NCBI GenBank assembly: GCA_963824985.1
Contig: CAWGRQ010000005.1
Coordinates: 1 to 41,360 of the forward strand
Direction of reading: 5' to 3'
Length of the DNA stretch: 41,360 nucleotides
Source of the DNA: JAFNAG01 sp963824985
Lineage (GTDB): Bacteria; Acidobacteriota; UBA6911
Position numbers and translations under genes: made by a program
Part shown: positions 16,760 through 27,232 of the stretch, in pieces
How the letters are laid out: the number at the start of each line of letters is the position of its first letter
Position numbering within the stretch: position 1 is the first letter of the stretch
Notes under the pieces: generated by a model
Told to the model about the DNA's origin: nothing
Databases searched by the model: none
Seen by the model: only the letters and a program-made list of their open reading frames with translations

Positions 16760-17827
16760 ATGCTGGCCGCGCGGCTGCACGGGCCCGGCGATCTGCGTCT
16801 GGATGAACTTCCCCACCCCGGACTGCCGGGGCCGGGACAGGTGCTTTTGCGGGTTCGAGCAGTCGGATTGTGCGGCAGCGACCTCCACTCCTATCAGGAT
16901 GCGCGGATCGGCGACACCCCTGTGGAAGAGCCGCTGATTCCCGGGCATGAATTCTCCGGAGTGATCGAGGCCGCCGGATCCGGCGGCCTCGATGGATTCC
17001 ATCAACCGATCCGGACCGGAATCCGGGTCGCCGTCGATCCGGCCCAACCCTGCGGTCAGTGCGATCTGTGCCGGGAAGGGAACCCGAACCTGTGCGGCCG
17101 CATCCGTTTCTGCGGCAACTATCCCGACGGCGGCTGCCTGTGCGAGTGGATGCATATGCCGGCGGGCTGCTGCTTCCCGGTTCCGGAAACCGTTGATGAC
17201 GCAGCGGCGGCGCTCCTCGAGCCCCTTGGTGTCGCCATTCATGCCACTGACCTGGCACGTATCCGTGTCGGCGCCAGCCTGCTCGTACTTGGCGCCGGAC
17301 CGATCGGACTGCTCATCCTGCAATTGGCCAGGCTGGCCGGGGCCGGTCCGGTCTTTGTTACCGATCGGCTGCCGTGGCGGCTGGACCTGGCGCGCCGGCT
17401 TGGCGGCATTGCCCTGCATTATGAAGAAGAAGATGCGACTAGGCTCATTCTCGAACGGACGAATGGATTAGGCGCCGATGTCTCGATCGAGGCCGCGTGG
17501 GGCGGGGATTCCGTGGGCCAGGCCGCCGAATGCACCCGGCCGGGCGGACGTGTGGTCCTGGTCGGCATCCCTTCCGACGACCGCCTGCTCCTGAAGCACT
17601 CCGCCGCACGGCGCAAGGGCTTGACGCTGCTGATGTGCCGCCGGATGAAGCATACATATCCGCGCGCTCTCAGACTGGTGATTCAGCGGATGGTGGACCT
17701 TGACTGCCTGGTCAGCCATCATTTCCCGCTGCAGCAGACGGTTGCTGCATTTCAGCTCAATTGCGGGTATCGTGACCATGTGAACAAAGTTATTATCGAC
17801 ATCGGATCTCAACCTCTTCTTACGTGA
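16760..17827 (+). CDS. Zinc-dependent medium-chain alcohol/polyol dehydrogenase
   Basis: NAD(P)-dependent oxidoreductase of 355 residues, typical for sorbitol, threonine and galactitol dehydrogenase relatives. The catalytic zinc region has GLCGSDLHS and GHEFSG. The structural zinc loop has four Cys in the pattern CGQCDLCREGNPNLC. The nucleotide site is VLGAGPIGLL. The substrate is not fixed by the sequence; in this cluster a pentose or pentitol is likely, perhaps feeding L-ribulose or oxidising the sugar. I chose ATG 16760 because it gives the usual N-terminus (MLAARLHGPGDLRLDE); GTG 16721 is an alternative. Its stop overlaps the start of the kinase gene. Confidence 0.85.
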   Translation: MLAARLHGPGDLRLDELPHPGLPGPGQVLLRVRAVGLCGSDLHSYQDARIGDTPVEEPLIPGHEFSGVIEAAGSGGLDGFHQPIRTGIRVAVDPAQPCGQCDLCREGNPNLCGRIRFCGNYPDGGCLCEWMHMPAGCCFPVPETVDDAAAALLEPLGVAIHATDLARIRVGASLLVLGAGPIGLLILQLARLAGAGPVFVTDRLPWRLDLARRLGGIALHYEEEDATRLILERTNGLGADVSIEAAWGGDSVGQAAECTRPGGRVVLVGIPSDDRLLLKHSAARRKGLTLLMCRRMKHTYPRALRLVIQRMVDLDCLVSHHFPLQQTVAAFQLNCGYRDHVNKVIIDIGSQPLLT

Positions 17828-19509
17828 TGGTTATGAGCGCACAATACGTTATCGGTCTGGATTATGGCACCAACTCCGTTCGCACTCTGCTCGTGAATGT
17901 CGCCAACGGCCGAGAGGTCGCCACGGCGGTCTGGGAATATGAACATGGCGAAGCCGGCGTGATCCTGTCGCGCGATCCCAATCTGGCCCGCCAGCACCCC
18001 GCGGACTATGCCAAAGGCGCCCAGGTCACGATCCGGAAAGCGATCGCCGGGGCGCAAAAATCCCTGCGCGGCTTTAAACCCGAACAGGTCATCGGCATCG
18101 GCGTCGATTCGACCGGCAGCACCCCCCTCCCCGTTGACCGAAACGGGCAGCCGCTTGCTTTTCAGCGTAAATTCGACCGGCACCCCGCCGCCATGGCCTG
18201 GCTGTGGAAAGATCATACCAGCGTCGCCGAAGCCGCAGAGATCACCGACCTGGCGAAAAGGATTCGCCCGCACTATCTCGCCAAGTGCGGATCCACCTAC
18301 AGCAGCGAATGGTTCTTCAGCAAGATCCTTCATTGCCTCAGGACCAGCCCGGAGGTCTTTAACGCCGCTTATAGCTGGATCGAATGCGCCGATTGGGTTC
18401 CGGCCATGCTCACCGGCACCGAAAGCCTCGACCGGCTGACCGTGGGCGTGTGCGCGGCCGGGCACAAGGCCATGTATAACCGCGACTGGGGCGGCTATCC
18501 CGACGCCGAGTTCCTCTCGCAACTTGATCCCAGGATGGGTGAGTTGCGCGCGCGGCTGCCCCGGGCCGTGCACACCATCGATCGTGCCGTCGGCGGACTG
18601 ACCGAAGAATGGGCGCGCCGCACTGGATTGCCGGCGGGCATCCCCGTGGCGGTCGGAGCCTTTGATGCTCATCTGGGCGGGGTCGGGGTCGGCATTGCTC
18701 CCGGCACGCTGGTCAAGATCATCGGCACCAGCACCTGCGACATGCTGGTGGATCCGGTCGGGCAGGACCTGGCAGACATCCCCGGCCTGTGCGGGATTGT
18801 CGAGGGGAGCATTCTCCCCGGGTACTACGGCCTGGAAGCCGGACAATCGGCCGTCGGCGACATTTTCAATTGGTTCGTCAATTACATCCAGCCCGGAGGG
18901 CGCAAGGCCGGCTCCCACGAATCGCTTTCAGCGGCGACCGCAAAACTCGCCCCCGGCGAATCCGGATTGCTCGCCCTGGACTGGAACAACGGCAATCGCA
19001 CCATCCTGGTCGACCAGCGACTGACCGGTCTCCTGCTTGGACAGACGCTGTATACCACTCCCGCGGAGATCTACCGCGCCCTGATCGAAGCCACCGCGTT
19101 CGGCGCTCTCACCATCATCAACCGGTTCGAGGAGTACGGCGTAAAGGTGGAGCAGGTCGTCAACTGCGGCGGCATCGCCGAAAAAAACCCGCTGGTCATG
19201 CAGATTTACGCCGATGTCACCGGCCGGCCCATGAAGATCTCGCGGTCCGCACAGACCTGCGCCCTGGGCGCCGCAATCGCAGGTGCGTTCGCGGCAGGCG
19301 CCTACCCGGATTACCCTGCGGCGCAGAAGGCCATGACCGGACTCAAGCCGCGCGTATTTAAGCCGAATCCAAAGGCTCACGCGGTTTATCGCGAGCTCTA
19401 CGTCCTGTACCGGACGTTGCACGACGCCTTCGGCACCCGCGAATGGAACGGGAACCTGTACGACGTCATGAAAGATTTGATCGATATCCGCAACCGTGCG
19501 CGAAAATAG
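17827..19509 (+). CDS. araB: Ribulokinase (AraB-type FGGY kinase)
   Basis: Phosphorylates L-ribulose to L-ribulose 5-phosphate with ATP in the cytoplasm. The 560-residue length fits AraB. Seen features are the N-terminal phosphate loop GLDYGTNSVR, the substrate region GIGVDSTGSTPLPVD, the AraB-typical stretch FDRHPAAMAWLWKDHT, and the C-terminal FGGY ATPase region (NCGGIAEKNPLVMQIYADV). The start overlaps the dehydrogenase stop (TGATG at 17825-17829); ATG 17833 is an alternative. It is followed by 228 bp with a strong hairpin before the epimerase gene, which may lower read-through. Confidence 0.9.
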   Translation: MVMSAQYVIGLDYGTNSVRTLLVNVANGREVATAVWEYEHGEAGVILSRDPNLARQHPADYAKGAQVTIRKAIAGAQKSLRGFKPEQVIGIGVDSTGSTPLPVDRNGQPLAFQRKFDRHPAAMAWLWKDHTSVAEAAEITDLAKRIRPHYLAKCGSTYSSEWFFSKILHCLRTSPEVFNAAYSWIECADWVPAMLTGTESLDRLTVGVCAAGHKAMYNRDWGGYPDAEFLSQLDPRMGELRARLPRAVHTIDRAVGGLTEEWARRTGLPAGIPVAVGAFDAHLGGVGVGIAPGTLVKIIGTSTCDMLVDPVGQDLADIPGLCGIVEGSILPGYYGLEAGQSAVGDIFNWFVNYIQPGGRKAGSHESLSAATAKLAPGESGLLALDWNNGNRTILVDQRLTGLLLGQTLYTTPAEIYRALIEATAFGALTIINRFEEYGVKVEQVVNCGGIAEKNPLVMQIYADVTGRPMKISRSAQTCALGAAIAGAFAAGAYPDYPAAQKAMTGLKPRVFKPNPKAHAVYRELYVLYRTLHDAFGTREWNGNLYDVMKDLIDIRNRARK

Positions 19510-19603
19510 AGGAAGCGGAAGCCATGAGGGGCGCGAGGCTCAGTGCTAGGTACTGTGGTTCATAGATGCGGCGACTGTTTTTTCGGGACGCGGATGAACG
19601 CAG

Positions 19604-19628
19604 GCAAACGCGCCCCGGGCGCGTTTGC
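19604..19628. terminator. 12-bp GC hairpin between kinase and epimerase genes
   Basis: A perfect hairpin: GCAAACGCGCCC faces GGGCGCGTTTGC around a single C, with a T-run (TTTTTT) only from about 19636. It may attenuate transcription between araB and araD, or simply be a repeat: the surrounding DNA (19583-19670) has the GACGCGGATGAACGC and ATCCGCGTTTATCCGCGTC phrases of a widespread intergenic palindrome. The rest of 19510-19737 holds no gene. Confidence 0.45.
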
Positions 19629-19737
19629 ACGCGAATCTTTTTTGCCCGATCCGCGTTTATCCGCGTCCTAAAAATACGTTGCCAGATTGATAGGATCGTG
19701 TAGTAAACGAATTCGTGCCGGGTTACGTGGGGCAGAT

Positions 19738-20472
19738 ATGTTGGCGGACCTCAAGAAACGCGTGTGTCAGGCGAATCTGGACCTGGTAAAGGCCGGACTG
19801 GTGCTGCAGACGTTCGGCAATGCCAGCGCCATCGACCGCGCGAGCGGCAACGTGATCATCAAACCGTCGGGGGTCGATTACCGGGGCATGCAGCCGGATC
19901 ACATGGTCGTCGTTTCCCTGGAAACCGGAAAGATTGTCGAGGGGGACCTGCGGCCCAGTTCGGATACCCCCACGCATCTGGTCCTTTACCGGGCTTTTGA
20001 AGGGATTGGCGGGATCGTCCACACCCACAGCCTTCACGCGACCGCATGGGCGCAGGCGCGCCGCGATATCCCCGCGCTGGGTACGACTCATGCCGACTAT
20101 TTCCACGGACCCGTCCCCTGCACGCGCCCGATGACCGCCCGGGAAATCCGCGGCGATTATGAAACCAATACCGGCCTCGTCCTGGCGGAGCGCTTTGCGC
20201 GGCTGCAGCCTCTCGATTTCCCCGGGGGCCTCGTCGCAAGCCACGGTCCGTTCACCTGGGGGATTTCAATCGAAGCGGCGGTCGCTCACGCCGTGGTTCT
20301 GGAACATCTCGCGCGTTTGGCGAGCGAAACGCTTCGCATTCAACCTGCGATCAAATCGATGCAGCGCGCGCTGCTCGACAAGCACTTTTTCCGCAAGCAT
20401 GGCCGCAACGCCTACTACGGCCAGCGGGGCTTGTCGCAGGCAACCGTCACATCCAGGAAGCATGATGACTGA
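19738..20472 (+). CDS. araD: L-ribulose-5-phosphate 4-epimerase
   Basis: Class II aldolase-fold enzyme converting L-ribulose 5-phosphate to D-xylulose 5-phosphate, which enters the pentose phosphate pathway. With start ATG 19738 it has 244 residues, near the usual 231. Recognised motifs are FGNASAIDR, the phosphate-binding KPSGVDY, the zinc histidines in HTHSLHATAWA, and the AraD-typical GTTHADYFHGPVPCTR. A late His lies in ASHGPFTWG. The frame is open further upstream to 19687, but that part lacks family similarity. Together with the kinase and isomerase it completes the L-arabinose route. Confidence 0.92.
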   Translation: MLADLKKRVCQANLDLVKAGLVLQTFGNASAIDRASGNVIIKPSGVDYRGMQPDHMVVVSLETGKIVEGDLRPSSDTPTHLVLYRAFEGIGGIVHTHSLHATAWAQARRDIPALGTTHADYFHGPVPCTRPMTAREIRGDYETNTGLVLAERFARLQPLDFPGGLVASHGPFTWGISIEAAVAHAVVLEHLARLASETLRIQPAIKSMQRALLDKHFFRKHGRNAYYGQRGLSQATVTSRKHDD

Positions 20473-20495
20473 CAAGCCATTCAACAGGTAAAATC

Positions 20496-21665
20496 ATGAA
20501 AAAGACACTCGTTGGGATGATCATCGGCGCTGCCCTCGCCTGCGCCGTCCTGCTCGGCAGCTGCACTACGGCGCCTGAGCCTCAAACTCCGGCTCAGCCC
20601 GTAAACCGCATAAGCAAGGAGTCTTTCGGCACGATGGAGGGAGTTCCCGTGGACCTGTACACATTGCGCAATGCCAAGGGCATGGAAGCCAGGATTACCA
20701 ACTACGGCGGTATCGTCGTTTCCCTGAAAGTCCCCGATCGCAACGGCCAGTTCGGCGACGTCGTCCTCGGTTTCGATTCCCTCGCGGATTATCTGAGTCC
20801 GGCATATGCCAAGAGCAATCCCTATTTCGGCGCCCTGATCGGCCGCTACGGCAACCGCATCGGTAAGGCCAGATTCAAGCTGGCCGGCAAGGAGTACATC
20901 CTTGCCGCCAACAACGGGCCGAATCACCTGCATGGAGGAATCAAAGGATACGACAAGGTGCTGTGGGAAGCTCAGCCCCGTGAGGGAGAAGAGCCCGCCC
21001 TGGAATTGCACTACCTGAGCAAGGACGGCGAAGAAGGGTATCCCGGCAATCTGACCGTAACCGCCGTGTACACCCTCACCAACGACGATGGCTTGAAGGT
21101 CGACTTCACCGCTACCACGGACCAGGAAACGGTCCTAAATCTGACTCACCACTCCTACTTCAATCTGGCGGGGAAGGGCGACATCCTCAGCCACGAGGTG
21201 ATGATCCGATCCGACAAAACCACCCCGGTAGACAGCGGCCTCATCCCCACCGGAGAACTGCGCCCGGTTCAGGGAACGCCGTTTGATTTCAACACCCCCA
21301 CCACCATCGGCGCCCGGATCGGTCAGAATGACGAACAACTCAAGTTCGGCAAGGGGTACGACCATAACTGGGTGATCAACAAGCCCGCCGGAGAGATGGG
21401 CCTCATGGCGCGCGTCTATGAACCTGCCACCGGACGCGTGTTGGAAGTGCTCTCCACCGAACCGGGACTGCAGTTCTATTCCGGCAACTTCCTGGATGGC
21501 ACGCTCACAGGCAAAGGGGGCTGGGTGTACCAGTTCCGCAACGGCTTCTGTATGGAGCCGCAACACTACCCGGACTCGCCGAACAAACCAAATTTTCCTT
21601 CGACGGTGCTGAAGCCGGGCGAGACTTACCGGAATACCATCATCTATCGGTTCACTACGAAATAA
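20496..21665 (+). CDS. Aldose 1-epimerase (mutarotase), predicted lipoprotein
   Basis: Interconverts alpha and beta anomers of an aldose before uptake or isomerisation. The 389-residue protein has a lipoprotein signal with lipobox LLGSC (Cys23) and a Pro-rich linker, so it is probably membrane-anchored in the periplasm or outer membrane. The core shows ITNYGGIVVSL, GRYGNRIGKARF, the catalytic His region THHSYFNLAG and the Glu region STEPGLQFYSGN. It lies 23 bp after araD and is the last gene of the sugar cluster, which fits an extracytoplasmic role for incoming pentose. Confidence 0.9.
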   Translation: MKKTLVGMIIGAALACAVLLGSCTTAPEPQTPAQPVNRISKESFGTMEGVPVDLYTLRNAKGMEARITNYGGIVVSLKVPDRNGQFGDVVLGFDSLADYLSPAYAKSNPYFGALIGRYGNRIGKARFKLAGKEYILAANNGPNHLHGGIKGYDKVLWEAQPREGEEPALELHYLSKDGEEGYPGNLTVTAVYTLTNDDGLKVDFTATTDQETVLNLTHHSYFNLAGKGDILSHEVMIRSDKTTPVDSGLIPTGELRPVQGTPFDFNTPTTIGARIGQNDEQLKFGKGYDHNWVINKPAGEMGLMARVYEPATGRVLEVLSTEPGLQFYSGNFLDGTLTGKGGWVYQFRNGFCMEPQHYPDSPNKPNFPSTVLKPGETYRNTIIYRFTTK

Positions 21666-22100
21666 ACCGGCAGATGAGGTGCAATCGGAAGTGGGAAGCA
21701 GTGGCTTACCACCTCTTTCAGTGGGAATTGGGCCAAAAAGCAAAAACGCCACGGATTACACGGATTACACGGATGCATAAAGCCTGGCGGATCATACGTT
21801 TGAACTGGAGCGACCTGGTGACCAAGGTGAGGAGCAGCGCCAACCGGAGTCCCATGGTGCCCGGGAGGCGCTGCTTTGCGCCCCGATTATAGCGCCACCC
21901 CAATTTTAGATTAAAAAACTTTCTTAATATATTTTGGCTAAAATGCTTGACGGGAATTTTCAGCTAGATTAGCATGGCAATACCTTGGCATCGATTTTTG
22001 GGGCTGCATCAGAAGTAAAGACCACCACGGAATGAAGGTGTATTTCCGTCCTTCTTTTCAGGGAGCGTGTGAAAGTCAGCAGGAATTTTATGGAGGCGAT
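21666..22100. other. Intergenic region before the TonB receptor
   Basis: No gene supported. A tandem ACGGATTACACGGATTACAC tract lies at about 21750-21775, a short repeat common in environmental bacteria. The AT-rich stretch from 21905 leads into the promoter at 21947. Confidence 0.5.
21947..21975 (+). promoter_or_regulatory. Candidate promoter of the TonB receptor gene
   Basis: TTGACG (21947-21952) and TAGCAT (21970-21975) are 17 bp apart, in an AT-rich stretch that contrasts with the GC-rich genes around it. It is about 125 bp before the ATG at 22101, which has its own TGGAGG ribosome site. Confidence 0.5.
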
Positions 22101-25100
22101 ATGCAGAGGTCTGTATTGCGCGTGATTATAATATCGGTGCTCGCCGGGGTGATGCTTTTCTATGCGTCCTTCGCGGGTGCTCAGATAGGGAGCACAAGCC
22201 TGCGCGGAGTAGTTAAAGACCCGTCCGGCGCTGTGATTCCAAACGTCAATCTGACGTTAAAAGACAAGGCCACCGGGCTCGAAAAAACCACCGTGAGCGG
22301 CGCCGATGGCGCTTACCAGTTCACGGCCCTGGTAGGAGGCACGTACCAGTTAACTGCCACGGCAACCGGCTTCCAGACCGCCGTTGTCGATGGGATCGTA
22401 CTCAATTCGGGACGCGTCACCGATATTCCCGTCAGCATGAAGATCGGTTCGGTGAGCACGACCGTCGAGGTAACGGCTGCCGGTGTGCAGCTTGAGGTAA
22501 CATCCAACACCATCAGCACCACCATCAAGAATGCCAGCATCCAGACCCTGCCATATTCAAACCGCGATTCGCTGTATTTTGCCCTGCTGATGCCGGGGGC
22601 GAATTCGGCCGGTGGGGATCGCTACACCACCTTCAACGGGTTGCCGAACGCATCCTTGAATATCACCGTGGATGGGGTCAACAACAATTCGCAACGGTTC
22701 AAGAGCGGCGGCACGAGCTTTTTCCAGTTTGCCCCGACGCGTATCGATGCGATGGAGGAGGTGACGGTCCAGACAAGCGGGATGGGCGCCGAATCTGCCG
22801 GCCAGGGCGCCATGTCGATTCAGATGGTTACCAAGCGCGGCACCGACCAGTACAATTTCCGGCTGCTGGAGCAGTGGCATAACGAGTTCCTGAACGCCTG
22901 GCCGTACATGACGAAGCTCGCCTCCGCGTACGACCCAACCCAGTTCAAACCGAAAACGAGGCAGAACTATGCGGTGGGAAGCGCGGGCGGGCCGGCGCTT
23001 CACTTCATCCCGTTCTTCAAGAACAAGCTGTACTTCTTCGCCTATTTCGAGGCCAACCCGCAACCGAGCACCAGCCGGCGCTCCAACACCATGCTGCAGC
23101 ATGAAGCCTTGACGGGAACGTACCGGTTCATCGACAAAAGCGGCGTGACGCAAAACGCTGAACGTGCTCGACGTCGCCGCCCAGGCCGGTTTACGGAGCG
23201 CGATCGATCCTACGATCAAGGGAATGCTGAACCAGATCACGGCGACGGAATCGACGCCGGGCGTCAGTTTCCAGGACAGCACGACGTATCCTTTCCAGCG
23301 GACGATGTACTGGAACTACAGCCCATACTCCCGCGCGTTTTACCCGACAGCGCGCCTGGATTATCAGATCAATCCGAGCATATCCTGGCACGGGACATGG
23401 AACTACCGGGATTCATTATTTGACGGCGCCCCCAACTATCCGGGAGAAGAAGCATTCAAGAGTTCATTCTATCAGGACGTAAGCACGGCGAACGTCTGGG
23501 TCATCAGCAACGCGGTGGATTGGACGATCTCTCCCAGGATGGTCAACAATTTCACCTTCGGAAACCAGATGAACTGGGAGCTGTTCGCCCCCGGATATGA
23601 CATCCGCAGGTGGCCGGACGACCGCCGGATCAGCCTGCCGTTCTACCAAAACCTCAATAACAACACCGCCGCCCCCTACATATCCACCTATGCCCAGGAT
23701 GACCGGAACAACCCGGTGTGGGAAATAAAGGACAACCTGACCTGGGTCAAAGGCCGGCACACGATCAAGATTGGGCGGATCCTTCCTGTACACCAATTTC
23801 TGGTCGAAATATTATGGCAACGCTTCCGGAGTAACGCTCCCCAGCCTGGGTGTGCGCAGCGACGACCCGGCCTACAACGTCCTGTATAACGCGATGGTTG
23901 CCGCGAACGCCAGCACGACCACGAATGACATGGCCAACGTAAGGAGCCTGTATGCGATGCTGACCGGCCGCCTCAAAGGCATCAGCACCACGCTGAACGT
24001 GAATCCGGATACTCTGAAGTTTGAGCAATTCGCCCCGAGTCCAACCAGCATCGGTTTCAAGACCCTGGGGCTGTATGCGTCGGATTCCTTCCGGTTGACC
24101 CCGCAGCTGACGCTGAATTACGGACTGCGTTGGCAGCTGGACGGCACGATTCATGGAACGAAACCGATCTATACCATGGCGACGGAGGGGAGCTTCTGGG
24201 GCCCGTCGCTGGGCAACTTCCAGCCGGGCGTGCTGGGCGGCAACATGAATCCGGGATTCGCCATCAACCCCAAGACGTACAACGCGGATCTCATCAATCC
24301 GGCACCGAACCTCGGGATCGCCTGGAACCCGAACATCAGCGAGGGCATCCTGGGGAAGATCTTCGGCGGCAACAAGACGGTCATCCGGGCGAGCTTCGGC
24401 ATGACCTTCTACAACGAAGGGCTGAACTCGATCGGCAACTACCTGTCCGCGGGGAACCAATCCGTCACCTCAACGGCAAACGTCGATTTCGCGCCGGGCA
24501 CCCTGTTCCTCGACAGCCCGGCTCCGACCTTCTCGAAGAATCCTCCGGAATTCGGCCTGCCGATGCCGCTGTCCGATTATGTGCTCAAAGGCGGCCGAAG
24601 CATCAATTTCTTCAACCCGGACCTGAAATCGCCGTACACATCCAGCTGGACTTTCGGCATTCAGCGGGAATTGGCGAAGGGACTGGTGCTCGAAGCCCGC
24701 TACGTGGGCAACAAGTCGACGCACATGTGGCACATGCAGAATCTCAATGAAATCAACATCGTGGAGAACGGATTCGCGAAGGAGTTCATCAACGCCCAGA
24801 ATAACCTCGCGATCAACCGGGCTGCCGGCGTGACGAGCTTTCAGAATCGGAACCTGGCCGGGCAGGTGGCGCTGCCGATCTTCGAGACCGCCTTCGGCGC
24901 CAACGGGTCAATACCGGCTCTGAGTCCAGGCGCCTCGTGGACGAGCAATACCTTCATTCAGTATCTCGATCGCGGACGAGGCGGGAAGCTTTGCAACCGA
25001 TCTCGGGAACACAAATAATCCCAGCCCGTATTGCCGGCTGGTCGGCGGCAACTTCGCTCCCTGCGCGGCCCTCGGCTACACGACCATGACGGCATACCCG

Positions 25101-25980
25101 ATCAACTTTTTCAAGGCGAATCCCTTCGCCGGCAACCTGAATTATCAGGATTCCAACGGCGACAACAACTACAACAGCTTGCAGGTGGAATTGCGGAAAT
25201 CCTATAGCCGCGGTCTGATGTTCAACTTTGCCTATACCTGGAGCCACATGCTGGGCACCCAGGGGAACGAGCAGGGCCAGGCCGCCGAGGATACCTGGAT
25301 CACGCTGCGCGACGCCAGGTTGAGCTATTCCGATACCGGCTTCGACCATCGCCACAACATCACGACCTACTGGCAGTATGATCTGCCGATGGGCCCGGGG
25401 CGCTTCTTCAGCCCGTCAAACGGGATCCTGTCCCGGATCGTAAGTAACTGGCAGATCGGCGGCATTCACCGGTTCATCTCCGGCGCGACCCAATATCTGA
25501 ACGGCGGATACTATACTTTCAATAGCCTGGGTCAACAAGCGGCGACAACTCGGGCGCCAACGGCGGCGTCGTGTTCGGGAACGGATTGACCATCGATAAC
25601 CTCGTGGATCGCCTGAATACGATCGTGGGCGAATACGATTTTTCGTGCCGGTGCTTCCACACCAACGTCGCCGACATCCAGGGATCGAATCAGGCGGTCA
25701 ATCCCGCGTACTATAAGGATGCCACACACCCCCGGCGATCATCGGCAATCCCGTTGCCTACAAAGCCAAGTGGAGCTATCAGCTCGACCTGAGCGTCACC
25801 AAGGCGATCCCCATCACCGAGCGCGTCAAGATGGGGATCAAGCTGGACATGTCCAATTTCCTCAACCACCCGTTCCAGACCGGCTACGGAACGCTTTCGA
25901 CTACGAGCACGTCTTTCGGCCGGGTGACCTCGTTCCAAGGCCCGCGTACCATGCGTATCCGTGCCTATATCGATTTCTAG
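22101..25980 (+). pseudogene. Oar-like TonB-dependent outer membrane receptor, five frame breaks
   Basis: Outer-membrane transporter expected to import sugars or oligosaccharides with TonB energy. From ATG 22101 there is a signal peptide ending FAGA-QIGS, then a carboxypeptidase-regulatory-like beta domain (about 29-125, LRGVVKDPSGAVIPNVNLTL), a plug (from about 150, LPYSNRDSLYFALLMPG) and a long beta-barrel ending in YIDF, with the terminal Phe typical of barrel proteins. The joined frames give about 1290 residues, normal for the family. The frame changes near 23152-23155 (A run), 23773-23775 (G run), 24971-24980, 25534-25538 and 25723-25733 (C run). Each is explained by one base, which fits either recent decay or homopolymer errors. 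It follows the pentose genes, so pentose-containing glycans are a possible cargo. Confidence 0.85.
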
Positions 25981-26033
25981 CCCAACCGCGGGTTGCGGGC
26001 GCAATAGCAGCGCCCGCACCTCGCATAGAAAAA

Positions 26034-26068
26034 GGGGCATGGGAACCAGGTTCCCATGCCCCTTTTTT
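26034..26068 (+). terminator. Strong intrinsic terminator
   Basis: GGGGCATGGGAACC (26034-26047) pairs perfectly with GGTTCCCATGCCCC (26049-26062), followed directly by TTTTTT. It lies 54 bp after the TonB receptor stop. A-tracts before the stem mean it could also act on the other strand. A second short hairpin (GCGGGCG/CGCCCGC) precedes it at about 25996-26018. Confidence 0.92.
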
Positions 26069-26201
26069 CTGCGCTAAAGGTCGATCAAACCACGATCCGT
26101 TTCCTGCGTCCGGCATTCGTGCCATTCGTGGCTGCTTTTAGACCGTACAATTGGAAACGGACCATACCAATCACATTCTACGAGCTTTCGAGAAAAGCAG
26201 G

Positions 26202-27232
26202 CTAACCCGACTTCCGCATTCGCTGGAGCAGATTCCGGCATTTTCGGAGGATCTGCGCTGCCAACCCTTTTCTTTGCAACAATGAGTTGTGCGAGGTTCA
26301 ACAATAGTGACTAACATAGTGAACATACTACTTGCTTTATTGAGGGTATTAAGATATACATAGTGTGTAATGTACATCCGCAAGAGCACGCGAGAATACA
26401 AAGGCAAAACCTACACCAACCACCTCCTCGTCGAATCCGTTCACACCCCCAAAGGTCCGCGCCAGCGTACCATCTGTTCCCTCGGCAGAAGGATCGGGCC
26501 ATCCGTGAGAAACAGGAGGGAAGACTACTGAAGGACCTCGATCGTCTGAAGCAGCGCGTTGAACAAGGGCATCTGAAGCGGGCGGACAAGATCCACCAGG
26601 CGATCGGCCGGTTAAAGGAGCGTTATCCGCGCGTGGCGCGATATTATGCGATCGAGCACGACGTCGAGGGCAAGATCATCAGCTGGCGTGAAGATTCCGC
26701 TAAGAAGGCCATCGCCGTTAAGCTGGATGGCAGCTACGTGCTCAAGACGGATCGTCAGGACTTGACGGCCGAGGAGATCTGGCGCACCTACATTCTTCTG
26801 ACGAGAGTCGAAGACGCATTCCGGGATATGAAGACTCCGCTGATGGAGCGGCCGATCTTCCATCAACTCAAGCACCGGACGCAGACCCATATTTTTCTCT
26901 GTGTACTGGCCTATCATCTGCTGGCGGTCATCGAGCAGTATTTCCTGGACGATGGGATCCACACTTCCTGGGCCACGCTGCGCGACGAACTGAGCACACA
27001 CCAGGTTGTGACGGTGGCACTGCCGACTCAGTCGGGAGGGATATTGAGGATCCGCAAGGGCACGACACCTGAAACCACGCATCGAGAGATCTATAAAACG
27101 CTGGGAGTGCCTATGGAGGTCATGACGCCGGTCAAGATCTGGACGCCGGCAGCCTGATTATAGTGACTGAAAAGAAGCGGAAACCCTCATAAACAATAGA
27201 TTCTGCTCCGGCGAATGCGGAAGTTGGGCTAG
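26202..27232 (+). mobile_element. Internally deleted IS1634-type insertion sequence
   Basis: The ends are 31-bp imperfect inverted repeats at 26202-26232 (starting CTAACCCGACTTCCGCATTC) and 27202-27232 (ending GAATGCGGAAGTTGGGCTAG), differing at only a few positions. The single gene inside is a transposase remnant. At 1.03 kb the element is shorter than a full IS of this family, because the transposase centre is missing. No matching target duplication is visible (left flank AGCAGG, right flank ATTTCC). It cannot move by itself but has recognisable ends. Confidence 0.82.
26370..27157 (+). pseudogene. IS1634-family (IS4-like DDE) transposase remnant
   Basis: The N-terminus starts at ATG 26370 with MYIRKSTREYKGKTYTNHLL and runs in frame to about RTICSLG, then meets a stop soon after. 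The next recognisable part, in another frame from about 26495 (DRAIREKQEGRLLKDLDRLK), continues to the natural C-terminus. The whole middle, which should hold the two catalytic Asp residues, is absent. The last part keeps the IS4-type motif with the third acidic residue (YILLTRVEDAFRDMK), followed by HRTQTHIFLCVLAYHLL. This is a deletion product, not a functional enzyme. Confidence 0.85.
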
